A stretch of 64,000 nucleotides of DNA, from positions 2,108,001 to 2,172,000 of the forward strand of contig NZ_CP108464.1 of assembly GCF_036226405.1 (NCBI RefSeq). The letters run 5' to 3'. The notes below the pieces were generated by a model. It saw only the letters and a program-made list of their open reading frames with translations. It made no database searches and had not been told where the DNA came from. This DNA is from Streptomyces sp. NBC_01260 (GTDB lineage Bacteria > Actinomycetota > Actinomycetes > Streptomycetales > Streptomycetaceae). Shown in pieces: positions 1 to 8,226 of this stretch. Positions within the stretch are counted from its first letter, which is position 1, and each line of letters opens with the position of its first letter. The position numbers were made by a program, and so were the translations under genes.

Positions 1-200
1 GTGGTGAGCGTGCCACGGGTCGCCGAGCGGTAGGAGCGGTCCGCGTACCCCTTCGCACCGACGGTGTTGCCGCAGTACAGCCGGCCGTCGGAGCGGACCC
101 CGCACTCGGCGGCGTGGGCGGTCGTGGCCGGCACGGAGAGTGCGAGCAGGGCGGTGACGGCGAAGGCGCCCACCGCGGTGGTCAAGCGTCGAGTATTCAT
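1..200 (-). CDS. Small secreted SH3-like protein, 3' end outside the window
   Basis: The first 66 residues are visible, reading leftward from an ATG at 198-200. Residues 1-30 form a Sec signal peptide: RR-containing N-region, hydrophobic core AFAVTALLALSV, and a likely cleavage after AHA. The mature part begins AECGVRSDGRLYCG, then GYADRSYRS, which resembles the short secreted SH3-like proteins common in Streptomyces. The two cysteines could form a disulphide. The product is probably exported and may bind cell wall; no enzyme motif is visible. The C-terminus is missing, so the family call rests on the signal peptide and about 35 mature residues. Confidence 0.6.
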   Translation of the reverse strand, partial: MNTRRLTTAVGAFAVTALLALSVPATTAHAAECGVRSDGRLYCGNTVGAKGYADRSYRSATRGTLT

Positions 201-299
201 GATCGACTCAACGGCTGACCGGGAGCGGGGTCACGGTCACCACTCCGGCCTCACCGCACCGGCCCTGCCGCCCCCTTGACCGCTCCGTGCCGGGCCGGG

Positions 300-875
300 T
301 CAGCCCATGCTCTTGGCGCCGTCCAGCGATTCGCGGATGATGTCGGCGTGCCCGGCGTGCTGGGCGGTCTCCGCGATGACGTGCATCAGCACCCGGCGGG
401 CCGACCACCGCGCGTCGCCCTCGTACCAGGGAGCCTTCGGCAGTGCGTGAGTGGCGCCCAGGTCCGGCAGGCCGGCGAGCAGTTCGTCGGTCCGGCGGGC
501 CGCTTCGGCGTAGTCGGCCAGCACACCCTCCAGCGTCTCACCGGGCAACAGCCGGAATCCGTCGGTCCGCCGGGCCCAGTCGGCCTCGGTCATGGCGGTG
601 AAGTCCGGCATCGCCGAAGCCCCGTGCACGATGAAGTCCGCCCAGCTCCGTTCGACCTGGGCGACGTGTTTGATGAGACCGCCCAGGCACAGCTCGCTCG
701 CGGTGGGCCGCAGCCCGGCCTGCTCGTCGGTGAGGTCACGGGTGGTGAAGCGCAGGAAGTGCCGCTGCTTGGTCAGCGCCTCCAGCAGGTCGGCACGCTC
801 GCCGGTGAGGGCCGGGGCGGCGGCCACGTCGCGGGTGTCCAGCTCATTGGCGTCGGCGTTGCCGTTGGCATTCAT
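300..875 (-). CDS. DinB/DUF664-family protein
   Basis: A 191-residue protein of the DinB-like four-helix fold, normal length for the family. Candidate metal-ligand histidines are in IKHVAQVE (about residues 69-76) and in the C-terminal helix VLMHVIAETAQHAGHAD (about 164-180). In Gram-positive bacteria this fold is used by thiol-dependent (bacillithiol or mycothiol) transferases, so a mycothiol-linked detoxification role is plausible but not shown. The ATG at 873-875 follows a purine-rich GAAGGTAGAG. A 17-bp palindrome lies about 60 bp upstream. The gene is alone on its transcript; the next gene upstream (methyltransferase) ends 155 bp away. Confidence 0.8.
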   Translation of the reverse strand: MNANGNADANELDTRDVAAAPALTGERADLLEALTKQRHFLRFTTRDLTDEQAGLRPTASELCLGGLIKHVAQVERSWADFIVHGASAMPDFTAMTEADWARRTDGFRLLPGETLEGVLADYAEAARRTDELLAGLPDLGATHALPKAPWYEGDARWSARRVLMHVIAETAQHAGHADIIRESLDGAKSMG

Positions 876-933
876 GGTCTCTACCTTCGATCGTTCGTGT
901 TCCGCCGGTCAAGGACCACGTTAGGAGCCGTAT

Positions 934-950
934 AGGTCAGTTACTGACCT
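934..950. promoter_or_regulatory. 17-bp palindrome upstream of the DinB-like gene
   Basis: AGGTCAGT-t-ACTGACCT is a perfect inverted repeat with 8-bp arms and a 1-bp centre. It sits about 60 bp before the DinB-like start, where a repressor operator would be. No regulator gene is adjacent within the window. Confidence 0.5.
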
Positions 951-1030
951 GAATGACGGACGGATGTCGGCGTGCCGGCCACCATGGCGGCCGGCACGCA
1001 CACCCGGGCCCCCGCGCCCGCGGACCGCCG

Positions 1031-1660
1031 TCAGCGGCGGCGGACCTTCAGCGCGTTGTCGGTACGGGTGGTGGGGTTCCCGTCCGGGTCGTTCTGCACG
1101 CGCTCGTGCTCCTCGCTGACCAGCACGTCCCATTCGCCCGGGGGGAGTTCGAGGGAGGCGAGCACCTCCTCGGTCGTGGGGAGCTCCATGTCCGCGTGGG
1201 CGTGCTCCCACGCCGGGAAGCCCGCGTGACCGACGATCAGGAGCACTCCGCCGGGTGCGACGGCCGAGGCCGCCCGCCGCAGGATCTCCTCGCGCGGCAG
1301 ATCGCCCATCGAGTGCAGGAACGAGGCGGAGACGAGGTCGTACTCCCCCTCGGGGAAGGAGACCCCGAGGTCGTGGAACTGCCAGTCGATCCGCTCGGCG
1401 ACCCCTGCCTCGGCGGCGTGCTCGGCGGCCCGGTCGAGAGCGACGCGCGAGATGTCCGTGGCGGTGACCTGCCAGCCCCACCGCGCGAGCCAGACCGCGT
1501 CGGCCCCCTCGCCGCACCCGAGGTCGAGGGCGCGTCCCGGTGTCAGCCCCTCCACTTCACGGACGAGCGCGGTGTTGGGATTCCCGCTCCAGATCCGGTG
1601 GCTCTCGCGGTAGCGCTCGTCCCAGAGTTCCGCGTCGGACGGCGTGCTGTCGGTTGTCAT
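1031..1660 (-). CDS. Class I SAM-dependent methyltransferase
   Basis: This 209-residue Rossmann methyltransferase is TehB/thiopurine methyltransferase-like. Motif I is LDLGCGEGADAVWLA (about residues 45-59), followed by an acidic residue at the end of strand 2 (VTATDIS) and motif post-I around YDLVSASFLHSM. The N-terminal WDERYRESHRIWSGNPN is typical of small-molecule or tellurite-type methyltransferases. The substrate cannot be read from sequence. The start codon overlaps the stop of the upstream flavoprotein gene in an ATGA, and its ribosome site AGGAG lies inside the end of that gene. The two are therefore translationally coupled. Confidence 0.85.
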   Translation of the reverse strand: MTTDSTPSDAELWDERYRESHRIWSGNPNTALVREVEGLTPGRALDLGCGEGADAVWLARWGWQVTATDISRVALDRAAEHAAEAGVAERIDWQFHDLGVSFPEGEYDLVSASFLHSMGDLPREEILRRAASAVAPGGVLLIVGHAGFPAWEHAHADMELPTTEEVLASLELPPGEWDVLVSEEHERVQNDPDGNPTTRTDNALKVRRR

Positions 1661-2703
1661 GGTGTCTCCTGCAGTCCGTGACGGCGGCTTCCGAGCGTCT
1701 GCTCGCAGACCTGGCGCTCGGCCTCCGCCGAGAAGGGTGCGCGGCGGGCCTCGACCGCGCGGCGGGTGTCGTCGCCCACCAGGTCGGCGTTGATGGCGGA
1801 GGCCGCCTTCAGCCCCGCCCCGGCGGCGCCGATGACCTGCTCCATCAGGTTGGTGACGTTACCGGCGGCCCAGACACCGGGTACCTCGGTCGCACCGGAC
1901 GGATCGGCCGCGATGTACGTACCGATGGTGTGGCCGCCCGCCTCCAGTTCGGTGGCGTGCAGCCCGAGGCCGTCCAGGACCCCGGACCGGGCGGTGAAGC
2001 GCGGCTGGACCACCACGGCCTCGCGCGGCACGACCCGGCCGCCGGCCAGCCGCACCCCGGTGAGGCGGTCCCCGCTCACCTCAAGTCCGGTCACCTCCCC
2101 GTCCACCACGGCGATGCCTCGCGCGGCGAGCTGCTCGTACTCCTCGTCGCCCGGCTCGGGCGCGTTGTGCAGGAAGAGGGTGACGTCGTCGCTCCACTGC
2201 CGCCAGAGCAGCGCCTGGTGCACGGCCATCGGACTCAGGGCCAGGATGCCGATCGGTGCGTCCCGCACCTCCCAGCCGTGGCAGTACGGGCAGTGCAGCA
2301 CGTCCTGCCCCCATCGCTCGGCCAGGCCGGGGATCGGCGGCAGTTCGTCGACGAGCCCGGTGGTGACGAGGAGACGGCGCGCGGTGACGGCGGTGCCGTC
2401 CGCCCGTACGACCCGGAACCCTGCGCCGCCCGGCAGCTTCTCGGCCGTCACGGCCTCACCCTCGACGATCTCGGCCCCGTACCCGGACGCCTCTTCCCGG
2501 CCGGTGGCCAGCAGCTCGGTGGGCGGGACGCCCTCGCGGCCCAGGTAGTTGTGCGCGTGGGACGCGGGTGCGTTGCGCGGGCTGCCCGCGTCGATCACCA
2601 GCACCGAACGCCGCGCCCTGGACAGCGCCAGGGCCCCGCTCAGACCGGCGGCCCCGCCACCGATCACCACTACGTCGTACATCTGCGTCGTCATCTCGCT
2701 CAT
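1657..2703 (-). CDS. Thioredoxin reductase-like FAD/NAD(P)H oxidoreductase
   Basis: The protein has about 348 residues. The N-terminus carries the FAD-binding dinucleotide motif VVVIGGGAAGLSGALALSRA and the typical SPRNAPASHAHNYLG stretch. A CPYCHGWE redox-like motif lies near residue 140, and the second FAD motif is near VPGVWAAGNV. This pattern is found in the actinobacterial TrxR-like flavoproteins often paired with small regulators or methyltransferases. An upstream ATG (2716-2718) exists, but the ATG at 2701-2703 has a well-placed GGAGGTG six bases before it, and that site would lie inside the longer reading, so I chose 2703. It is coupled to the methyltransferase by an ATGA overlap. Confidence 0.85.
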   Translation of the reverse strand: MSEMTTQMYDVVVIGGGAAGLSGALALSRARRSVLVIDAGSPRNAPASHAHNYLGREGVPPTELLATGREEASGYGAEIVEGEAVTAEKLPGGAGFRVVRADGTAVTARRLLVTTGLVDELPPIPGLAERWGQDVLHCPYCHGWEVRDAPIGILALSPMAVHQALLWRQWSDDVTLFLHNAPEPGDEEYEQLAARGIAVVDGEVTGLEVSGDRLTGVRLAGGRVVPREAVVVQPRFTARSGVLDGLGLHATELEAGGHTIGTYIAADPSGATEVPGVWAAGNVTNLMEQVIGAAGAGLKAASAINADLVGDDTRRAVEARRAPFSAEAERQVCEQTLGSRRHGLQETP

Positions 2704-2811
2704 GCGAAACACCTCCATCTACGGGAGATGGTGCGCCCCCTCGTCCCACACGGCAAACATCCTTGCCGAAGCGGCAAACTCGCACCAGACGACCTTCCCC
2801 GGGTTCCGCTC

Positions 2812-3153
2812 CCCCACCCCCCACAGAGCATCTTGCGCAGCGAGATCGGGGACCCTGTTGTCCTGCGCGAGCAGATCCGGCACCTGCGACAGTGCGTAGA
2901 ACTGCCGTTCCTGGATCTCCAGATCATGCCGATGAGACTCCCCAAGCACGCCGGGCTCGCAGGGCCGATGGTTCTGCTGGAGACGGCCGACCACGACCAT
3001 CTCGCCTACGTCGAGGGGCAGCTCACCAGCTTCCTGCACGATGACCCCGATGACGTCAGCGTGCTCCAATTGAAGTGTGGGATGCTGCGTTCGCAGGCGC
3101 TTTCCATTGAGAAGAGCACGCGCCTACTGGACGAACTGCTTGGAGAGAGATGA
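2812..3153 (+). pseudogene. Truncated Scr1-type antitoxin-like XRE regulator (DUF5753 C-terminus)
   Basis: The reading ending at 3153 gives a DUF5753 C-terminal half: VVLREQIRHL, VELPFLDLQIMPM, HAGLAGPMVLLE, HLAYVEGQL and ALSIEKSTRLLDELLG. Complete family members are about 270-290 residues with an N-terminal XRE helix-turn-helix. Here the DNA-binding half is absent, because the sequence runs into the 5' end of the flavoprotein gene. The stop overlaps the DUF397 start in an ATGA, the normal arrangement of this pair. It is a remnant, with no start codon or ribosome site visible for the fragment. Confidence 0.7.
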
Positions 3154-3341
3154 TCCGCGCAGCACACCGCACAGGCCTCAACTGGTTCAAGTCCAGCCAC
3201 AGCAGCGACCAGGGCGGCAACTGCGTAGAGGTCTCGGCCCACCCCGCCGCCGTGCACGTCCGCGACTCCAAGGTCACCGACGGTCCCGTCCTCACCGTCC
3301 CCCCGCACGCCTGGTCCGCGTTCCTCGGCGCCACCGTCTGA
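3150..3341 (+). CDS. DUF397 domain protein
   Basis: A 63-residue protein with the full DUF397 signature: NWFKSSHSSDQGGNCVEV, then VHVRDSKV and a C-terminal WSAFLGATV. In Streptomyces, DUF397 proteins are encoded just downstream of XRE/DUF5753 proteins and are thought to act as their small toxin-like or accessory partners. Here the partner is truncated, so this copy is probably orphaned. Its start overlaps the partner's stop; the purine-rich GGAGAGAG before it is a usable ribosome site. Confidence 0.85.
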   Translation: MIRAAHRTGLNWFKSSHSSDQGGNCVEVSAHPAAVHVRDSKVTDGPVLTVPPHAWSAFLGATV

Positions 3342-3439
3342 CTCGCTGCCCGCTGTCCCTGACCGAGCGGCCCGGAAAGACCTGCCGACGCGGCGCGCTG
3401 TAGGTCGCCTGTCGGTGCGGTCGGTGAGCTGTCGGTGGC

Positions 3440-3950
3440 ATGTCGGCCCACCTGTTCGACACCGACACCCGGCACGCCGCCGCCGCGAAGGCGGTCGGTG
3501 GCGGGTCGATGTTCGCACTTGAGCCGGGCAAGAAGCAGATCGCGGCTCACCGGGAGAGCGGCGGGACCCTCCATACGTACGTGATGCTGACCAAGCCGCA
3601 GGACTGGTTCGCCCGCATCGACTTCACCGACCCCGCCGCGACCATCACCCGGATCGCGCAGGAGTTCGACGGCTGGGCCCCGGAACTCACCGCCCTGATC
3701 ACCGACAGCGACACCGCACCGATCGTGCGCCCCCACTACACGCTGCCGGTCGGACACCGGTGGGACCGGGTGGCGGGAGTGACCCTGGTCGGCGACGCCG
3801 CCCACCTCATCCCCCCGAACGGCGAGGGCGCCAACCTGGCCATGCTGGACGGCGCCGAACTCGGTGAGGCCCTCGCCACGCACCCCGGCGACATCGAGGC
3901 CGCCCTCGCCGCGTACCAGCAGGTGATGTTCCCCCGCAGTACCGCGGTGG
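3440..3950 (+). pseudogene. FAD-dependent monooxygenase fragment (TetX-like, C-terminal half)
   Basis: The translation from 3440 shows the second half of an aromatic-hydroxylase-type flavoprotein: AVGGGSMFALEPGKKQI, LHTYVMLTKPQDWF, and the FAD ribityl-binding motif GVTLVGDAAHLIPPNGEGANLAMLDGAEL (split here only for description), followed by DIEAALAAYQQ. The N-terminal GxGxxG half is missing upstream. Similarity stops at about 3950, after which the frame runs antisense into the MFS gene. Both ends are lost, so it cannot encode a working enzyme. It belongs to a short run of decayed genes at 2.8-4.0 kb. Confidence 0.75.
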
Positions 3951-3978
3951 CTCCTGCGCGGGTGCCGCGCCCCCGGCC

Positions 3979-5241
3979 TCAGACGCGGTCTACGGCTCCC
4001 TCGGCGCCGACGGGCTCCGGCCCGGGGGCGCTCTCACCGCGCGGCAGCAGCAGCGGGGTGGCCAGGAGGAGGACTCCTGCCGCGGCGATCGCGGTGCGGG
4101 GGCTGGTGACGGCGGCCAGCAGACCCCACAGGGCCGTCATGGCCGCGATGGCGGCGCTGCTGCTGATCGACCAGGCGGACAGGGCGCGGGCGACCCGGTC
4201 GGGCTCGGTGTGGTCGAGCCGGTAGGTGGCCAGCAGCGGGTTGAACAGGCCGCAGCAGGTCACCAGGCCGAGCTGGACGACGATGATGAGCGCCATCCCC
4301 GGGACACCGGGCCCGACGAACGCCAGCCCGATGGGCCAGACCGCACGCAGCACCCCGGTCAGGAGCATCATCCGGTGCTGCCCGAACCGCGCCGCGAGCG
4401 GGTGCGCGAGGCGTGAGCCGACGAGGCCGCCGACGCAGGGGGCCGCGAACACGAGACCGTACTGCCAGGGTGTGAACCCGAGAGGGCCCAGCAGGAGTAC
4501 GGCGAGCAGTGGCCCGGAGGCCATGATCAGGCCGTTGACGACGATCGAGTTGAGGAGCAGTGGGCGCAGCGTCCGGTGTCCGAGGATGTAGCGCCAGCCG
4601 TCGAGCAGATCGCCCGCTCGGAGCCGCGGTGCACCCGTTCGCGAGGGGCCGGGTTCCGTGCCGCCGATGGCGCGGATGCCCAGCGCCGAGAGCAGGTAGC
4701 TGACCGCGTCGGCGATCACGGTCGTCACCGGGCCGAACAGCCCGATCGCGGCCCCGCCGAGCGGTGGTCCGACCATGGTCGAGGTCCACGTGGTGGATTC
4801 GAACCGGCCGTTCGCGACGAGCAGGTCCTGCGACGGTACGAGCGCCTTCAGATACGCCCCGCTCGCCGCCTTGAACGCGATGTCGGCCGCGGCGACGACG
4901 ACGGAGACGAGGAGGAGCTGGGCGAAGGTGAGCCGGCCGAGCGCGAACATCGCGGGGATGCTCGTCAGCGCCGCGAACCGGATCAGGTCCATCGACACCA
5001 TGACCGGTCGCTTGTGCCGGAACTCGATCCAGGGACCGAGCGGCACGGCGAGCAGGGCCCCCACCGCCCGCCCGGCGGCGGCCAGTGCCGCCACCTGGGT
5101 CGGCCCGCTGTGCAGTACGAGGACCGCGATCAGGGGCAACGCGCCGAATCCGAGCCCTGTGCCGTACGAGCTGACCGCGAACGCGGCCCACAGCCAACCG
5201 AATTCCCGCCCCAACGACCGTCTGCCCGCCATGCCCCGCAC
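3979..5241 (-). CDS. MFS transporter (EntS-like, 12 TM)
   Basis: The protein has 420 residues and about 12 hydrophobic segments, beginning FGWLWAAFAVSSYGTGLGFG. The cytoplasmic loop between TM2 and TM3 reads EFRHKRPVMVSMDLIRF, typical of the MFS_3 (EntS/macrolide-type) exporters. Drug or small-molecule efflux is likely; the substrate is unknown. The GTG at 5241 follows GAGAGG with 8-bp spacing; an ATG at 5232 is the alternative. A perfect 12-bp palindrome lies about 100 bp upstream. The 3' end abuts the monooxygenase remnant. Confidence 0.8.
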   Translation of the reverse strand: MRGMAGRRSLGREFGWLWAAFAVSSYGTGLGFGALPLIAVLVLHSGPTQVAALAAAGRAVGALLAVPLGPWIEFRHKRPVMVSMDLIRFAALTSIPAMFALGRLTFAQLLLVSVVVAAADIAFKAASGAYLKALVPSQDLLVANGRFESTTWTSTMVGPPLGGAAIGLFGPVTTVIADAVSYLLSALGIRAIGGTEPGPSRTGAPRLRAGDLLDGWRYILGHRTLRPLLLNSIVVNGLIMASGPLLAVLLLGPLGFTPWQYGLVFAAPCVGGLVGSRLAHPLAARFGQHRMMLLTGVLRAVWPIGLAFVGPGVPGMALIIVVQLGLVTCCGLFNPLLATYRLDHTEPDRVARALSAWSISSSAAIAAMTALWGLLAAVTSPRTAIAAAGVLLLATPLLLPRGESAPGPEPVGAEGAVDRV

Positions 5242-5342
5242 CCCGTATGCCTCTCGCCGATCCGGACGGCCGCACGCCGGCCACCGGCATCAAAGCGAGG
5301 AGGAGAGGGCAAGAGCAAACAACCCGTCGACCGGCTGACACA

Positions 5343-5354
5343 ACCACCGGTGGT
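5343..5354. promoter_or_regulatory. 12-bp palindrome ACCACCGGTGGT
   Basis: A perfect palindrome in the 160-bp gap between the MFS start (5241) and the sigma-factor stop (5403). It is a candidate operator for the MFS gene; short palindromes like this can also arise by chance in GC-rich DNA. Confidence 0.3.
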
Positions 5355-5402
5355 GCCGGTACCGTGCACGGCGTGGACCCGCCGTGGAGTGCGGGACATT
5401 CC

Positions 5403-6638
5403 TCAGTCGCGGGAGTGCGGTGGCATCCGTGTTCTCACCTGCCCGGCCCTGGATTCCAGGTACCGCTGCTCGGCGATGCTCGCGGTCGACTTCGCGGCGA
5501 GCCGGTAGTGCTCGTACGCCCCGGCCGTGTCGCCGTTCTGCTCCAGCAGATGCGCCCGTACGGACAACAGCCGGTGGTGCCCGGCCATCCGCTCGTCGCT
5601 GTCCAGGGTGGACAGCAGGGCGAGCCCGGCCGCCGGGCCCACGGTCTCGGCGAGCGCGATCGCCCGGTTGAGGGTGACCATCGGGTTGGGCGCGATCCGT
5701 TCCAGGATCAGGTAGAGGGCGTGCACCTGCGGCCAGTCGGTCTCCTCGGCCGTGTCCGCTGCGGCGTGCGTGGCGGCGATGGCCGCCTGCAGCCGGTAGG
5801 GCCCGAGGGTCGGGGGCGCCAGCGAGGCCTTCACCAACTGCATGCCCTCGTCGATCAGCCGGCGGTCCCAGGTCGTACGGTCCTGCTCGTCCAGCGGCAC
5901 CAGGTCACCGGCCGGCGTCGTGCGCGCCTCCCGGCGGGCGTGGGTCAGCAGCATCAGCGCGAGCAGCCCGGCCACCTCGCCGTCCTGGGGCAGCTGCGCG
6001 TGCACCATCCTGACCAGCCGGATCGCCTCGCGCGCGAGGTCGGCGCGGTACAGCTCGCTGCCCGAGGAGGCGCTGTAGCCCTCGTTGAAGATCAGGTAGA
6101 GCACGTGCAGGACGACCCGTAGCCGCTCCTCGCGCTCCGCGCCGTCCGGCAGGTCGAACGAGCTCCCGGCGGCTTTGATCCGCTGTTTGGCCCGGCTGAT
6201 CCTGGCCGCCATCGTGGCCTCCGGCACCAGGAACGCGCGGGCGATCTCGGCCGTGGTCAGGCCGCCGACCGCCCGCAGCGTCAGGGCGGTCCGGGACGCC
6301 GCGGTCAGCGTCGGGTGGCAGCACAGGAACAGCAGGTCGAGTGTGTCGTCGGTGCCGGGTACGTCCTCGGGCAGCACCTCGGCGGCGGTGGCCGCCTCCC
6401 GCTCGCGGCGCGCGTGCTCGCTGCGCAGCTGGTCGATGAGCCGCCGGGACGCGACGGTCATCAGCCAGCCGCGCGGGTTGTCCGGTACTCCCCCGTCCGG
6501 CCACTGCACGGCGGCGGCGAGGACGGCCTCCTGCACGGCGTCCTCGCACCCTTCGAACCGGCCGTGCCTTCGTACCAACGTGCCGAGGACCTGCGGCGTG
6601 AGTTCACGCAGCAGGTCCTCGATGGGGGGCTCTGTCAT
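5403..6638 (-). CDS. ECF42-type RNA polymerase sigma factor with C-terminal extension
   Basis: The protein has 411 residues, twice the size of a normal ECF factor. Sigma region 2 spans about residues 10-85 (GRFEGCEDAVQEAVLAA, NPRGWLMTVASRRLIDQLR) and region 4 about 115-170 (LTLRAVGGLTTAEIARAFLVPEATMAARISRAKQ). Then comes the long helical extension of the ECF42/DUF6596 class (VLYLIFNEGYSAS, LARLILERIAPNPMVTLNRAIA type segments). Family members are encoded next to YciI/DGPF proteins and the extension is needed for activity, rather than an anti-sigma factor. The start overlaps the YciI gene's stop (ATGA), so both are made from one mRNA. Confidence 0.92.
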   Translation of the reverse strand: MTEPPIEDLLRELTPQVLGTLVRRHGRFEGCEDAVQEAVLAAAVQWPDGGVPDNPRGWLMTVASRRLIDQLRSEHARREREAATAAEVLPEDVPGTDDTLDLLFLCCHPTLTAASRTALTLRAVGGLTTAEIARAFLVPEATMAARISRAKQRIKAAGSSFDLPDGAEREERLRVVLHVLYLIFNEGYSASSGSELYRADLAREAIRLVRMVHAQLPQDGEVAGLLALMLLTHARREARTTPAGDLVPLDEQDRTTWDRRLIDEGMQLVKASLAPPTLGPYRLQAAIAATHAAADTAEETDWPQVHALYLILERIAPNPMVTLNRAIALAETVGPAAGLALLSTLDSDERMAGHHRLLSVRAHLLEQNGDTAGAYEHYRLAAKSTASIAEQRYLESRAGQVRTRMPPHSRD

Positions 6639-7006
6639 GCCTCCAAGTGTCCGTCGGCGAACATCACCTGGCGCACCTCGACACCCATGCCCTCGATCGC
6701 GGTGTCCGGGATCTGCGCTGCCAGCTCGATCGCCCGGTCCTTGTTCTCGCAGTCGACCAGGTAGAAGCCGCCGAGGAACTCCTTGGACTCCAGGAAGGGC
6801 CCGTCGGTCACCACGGGCTGGCCGTTGTGCACGGACACCACGACGGCCTGGGACGGGTCGACCAGCGCCAGGGTGCTGATCAGCTCGCCGGACTTCTTCA
6901 GCGACTCGGTGAACGTGCCGTGGCCGGCGCCGATCGCCGCCTTCTCCTCGTCCGTCAGCGCGTCCATGACGGCCGGGTTGATGTGCAGGCCGATCAGGAA
7001 CTTCAT
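6635..7006 (-). CDS. YciI/DGPF-domain protein, ECF42 partner
   Basis: A 123-residue protein beginning MKFLIGLHINPAVMDALTDEEKAAIGAG and containing VVSVHNGQPVVTDGPFLESKEFLGGFYLVDC. This is the DGPF signature with the conserved histidine/aspartate region of the YciI fold. The ATG at 7004-7006 follows GAGGAG; upstream in-frame codons lack a ribosome site. It is the standard partner and main target of ECF42 sigma factors and is translationally coupled to the sigma gene. Its biochemical function is not established; it is often linked to stress responses. Confidence 0.9.
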   Translation of the reverse strand: MKFLIGLHINPAVMDALTDEEKAAIGAGHGTFTESLKKSGELISTLALVDPSQAVVVSVHNGQPVVTDGPFLESKEFLGGFYLVDCENKDRAIELAAQIPDTAIEGMGVEVRQVMFADGHLEA

Positions 7007-7056
7007 CTGGTACTCCTCGTGGTTCACGGGCCCCCGCGGGGCCCTTGCACCCTTTG

Positions 7057-7083
7057 GTCGGAGCCGTCGTCGCCGTCTTGACA
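7057..7083 (-). promoter_or_regulatory. Candidate ECF42 promoter for the YciI-sigma operon
   Basis: On the minus strand TGTCAA (7083-7078) is followed after 17 bp by CGAC (7060-7057). As I recall it, the ECF42 consensus is TGTCGA in the -35 and CGA/TC in the -10, so this fits with one mismatch. It would give a leader of roughly 45 nt and fits self-activation of the operon. Confidence 0.35.
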
Positions 7084-7157
7084 TCCCCGCCGGAAAAATT
7101 CGGCCGGGCCCGCAGGAGAGCCTCCCCTCGGGGCCCGACGGCGGCGGCCGGGGGCCG

Positions 7158-7757
7158 CTACCGCCCCTTCGCCACCGGCCGGTAGGTGCACACCTGCACG
7201 CCCGCGCCGCTGGTGACGGCCGAGACCAGTTCGAGCGTGCGCAGTCCGCCGTCCGCGGGGAAGATCGACTTTCCGCCGCCCAGCAGCACCGGCATGATCA
7301 CGAGCCGGAGCTCGTCGACCAGGCCCTCGCTCAGCAGGCCGCGCACGAGCGTGGGGCTTCCCATGACCAGGAGGTCGCCGCCGTCCTGCTCACGCAGCTC
7401 CTGGATGCGGGCGGTGAACTTCTCGCCGGGGATGCGCTCGGTGTTGTTCCACGTCAGGTCGGCGTCGCCCAGGGTGCCGGTCACGACGTACTTCGGGAGG
7501 GTGTTCATCCGGTCGGCGAAGGGGTCGCCGGCGCGCTCGGGCCATGCCGCGGCCATCGTCTGCCAGGTGCGGCGGCCGAACAGCAGGGCCCCGGCCCCGT
7601 CCACCGATTCGCTGAAGGAGGCGCCCACCACTTCCGCGTCGAAGAACGGGTGCGACCAACCGCCGTGCGCGAAGCCGCCGTCCCTGTCCTCCTCGGCACC
7701 GCCCGGCGCCTGCACGACGCCGTCCAGGCTGATGAACTCGCTGATGACAACGCGCAT
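7158..7757 (-). CDS. Dihydrofolate reductase-family (RibD C-terminal-like) oxidoreductase
   Basis: A 199-residue protein starting MRVVISEFISLDGVVQAPGGAEED, with GALLFGRRTWQTM, NTLPKYVVTGTL and LLVMGSPTLVRGLLSEGLVDELRL. This is the pattern of the YwjB/YyaP/RibD_C group of NADPH-dependent reductases. It lacks evidence for a true DHFR role and its substrate is unknown. I chose the ATG at 7755-7757 because AGGAG lies eight bases upstream; longer in-frame readings to about 8342 run through non-coding-looking sequence. A MarR-type remnant lies just upstream on the other strand. Confidence 0.85.
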   Translation of the reverse strand: MRVVISEFISLDGVVQAPGGAEEDRDGGFAHGGWSHPFFDAEVVGASFSESVDGAGALLFGRRTWQTMAAAWPERAGDPFADRMNTLPKYVVTGTLGDADLTWNNTERIPGEKFTARIQELREQDGGDLLVMGSPTLVRGLLSEGLVDELRLVIMPVLLGGGKSIFPADGGLRTLELVSAVTSGAGVQVCTYRPVAKGR

Positions 7758-7899
7758 ACCACTCACTCCTCGGTACTTCGGATCAGGTGTACGGCAACAG
7801 AGACTGCCACGCCGTCCGAAACTCATCGCTGCACCTCCGGTCCGCCGGCGACCGCGCGTCGGCCGCGTTCGATGAGCTGTGCCGCCCGTCCACATTGCG

Positions 7900-8136
7900 C
7901 CACGATTATCAGAATTCGAAAACCGCAGGGCCCACCCCACGGACGGCCGCAAGTCCCTGCTTGAGCTCTCGGCGGCCGGCCGGGCCGCACTGGAAGCGGA
8001 GCGCGGCCGCAGGGCCGGGTGGCTGGTGCTGGCAGTCGAGGCCGAACTCACCGAGGAGGAGCGGGAGTTGCTCGCACGCAGCGCGACCCTGATGGAGCGG
8101 CCGGCCGCGCGCCATGGCCTGTCCGGGCGATCATGA
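7900..8136 (+). pseudogene. MarR-family regulator C-terminal remnant
   Basis: The frame reads RRAHPTDGRKSLLELSAAG, RAALEAERGRRAGWLVLAVE and AELTEEERELLARSATLMER. This matches the wing (DGRKS) and dimerisation helices of MarR regulators. The winged-helix recognition part upstream is missing or in other frames, so only about 75 C-terminal residues survive. It stands divergent from the DHFR-like gene, which a complete copy may once have regulated. Confidence 0.55.
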
Positions 8137-8226
8137 GCGCCACCGGACGACCTGAACGGGTCCTCCCGGCGCATACCTCGTCCACCACCTGATCGCGAAG
8201 GCCCTGCGGGACCACCCGGACGGAGC

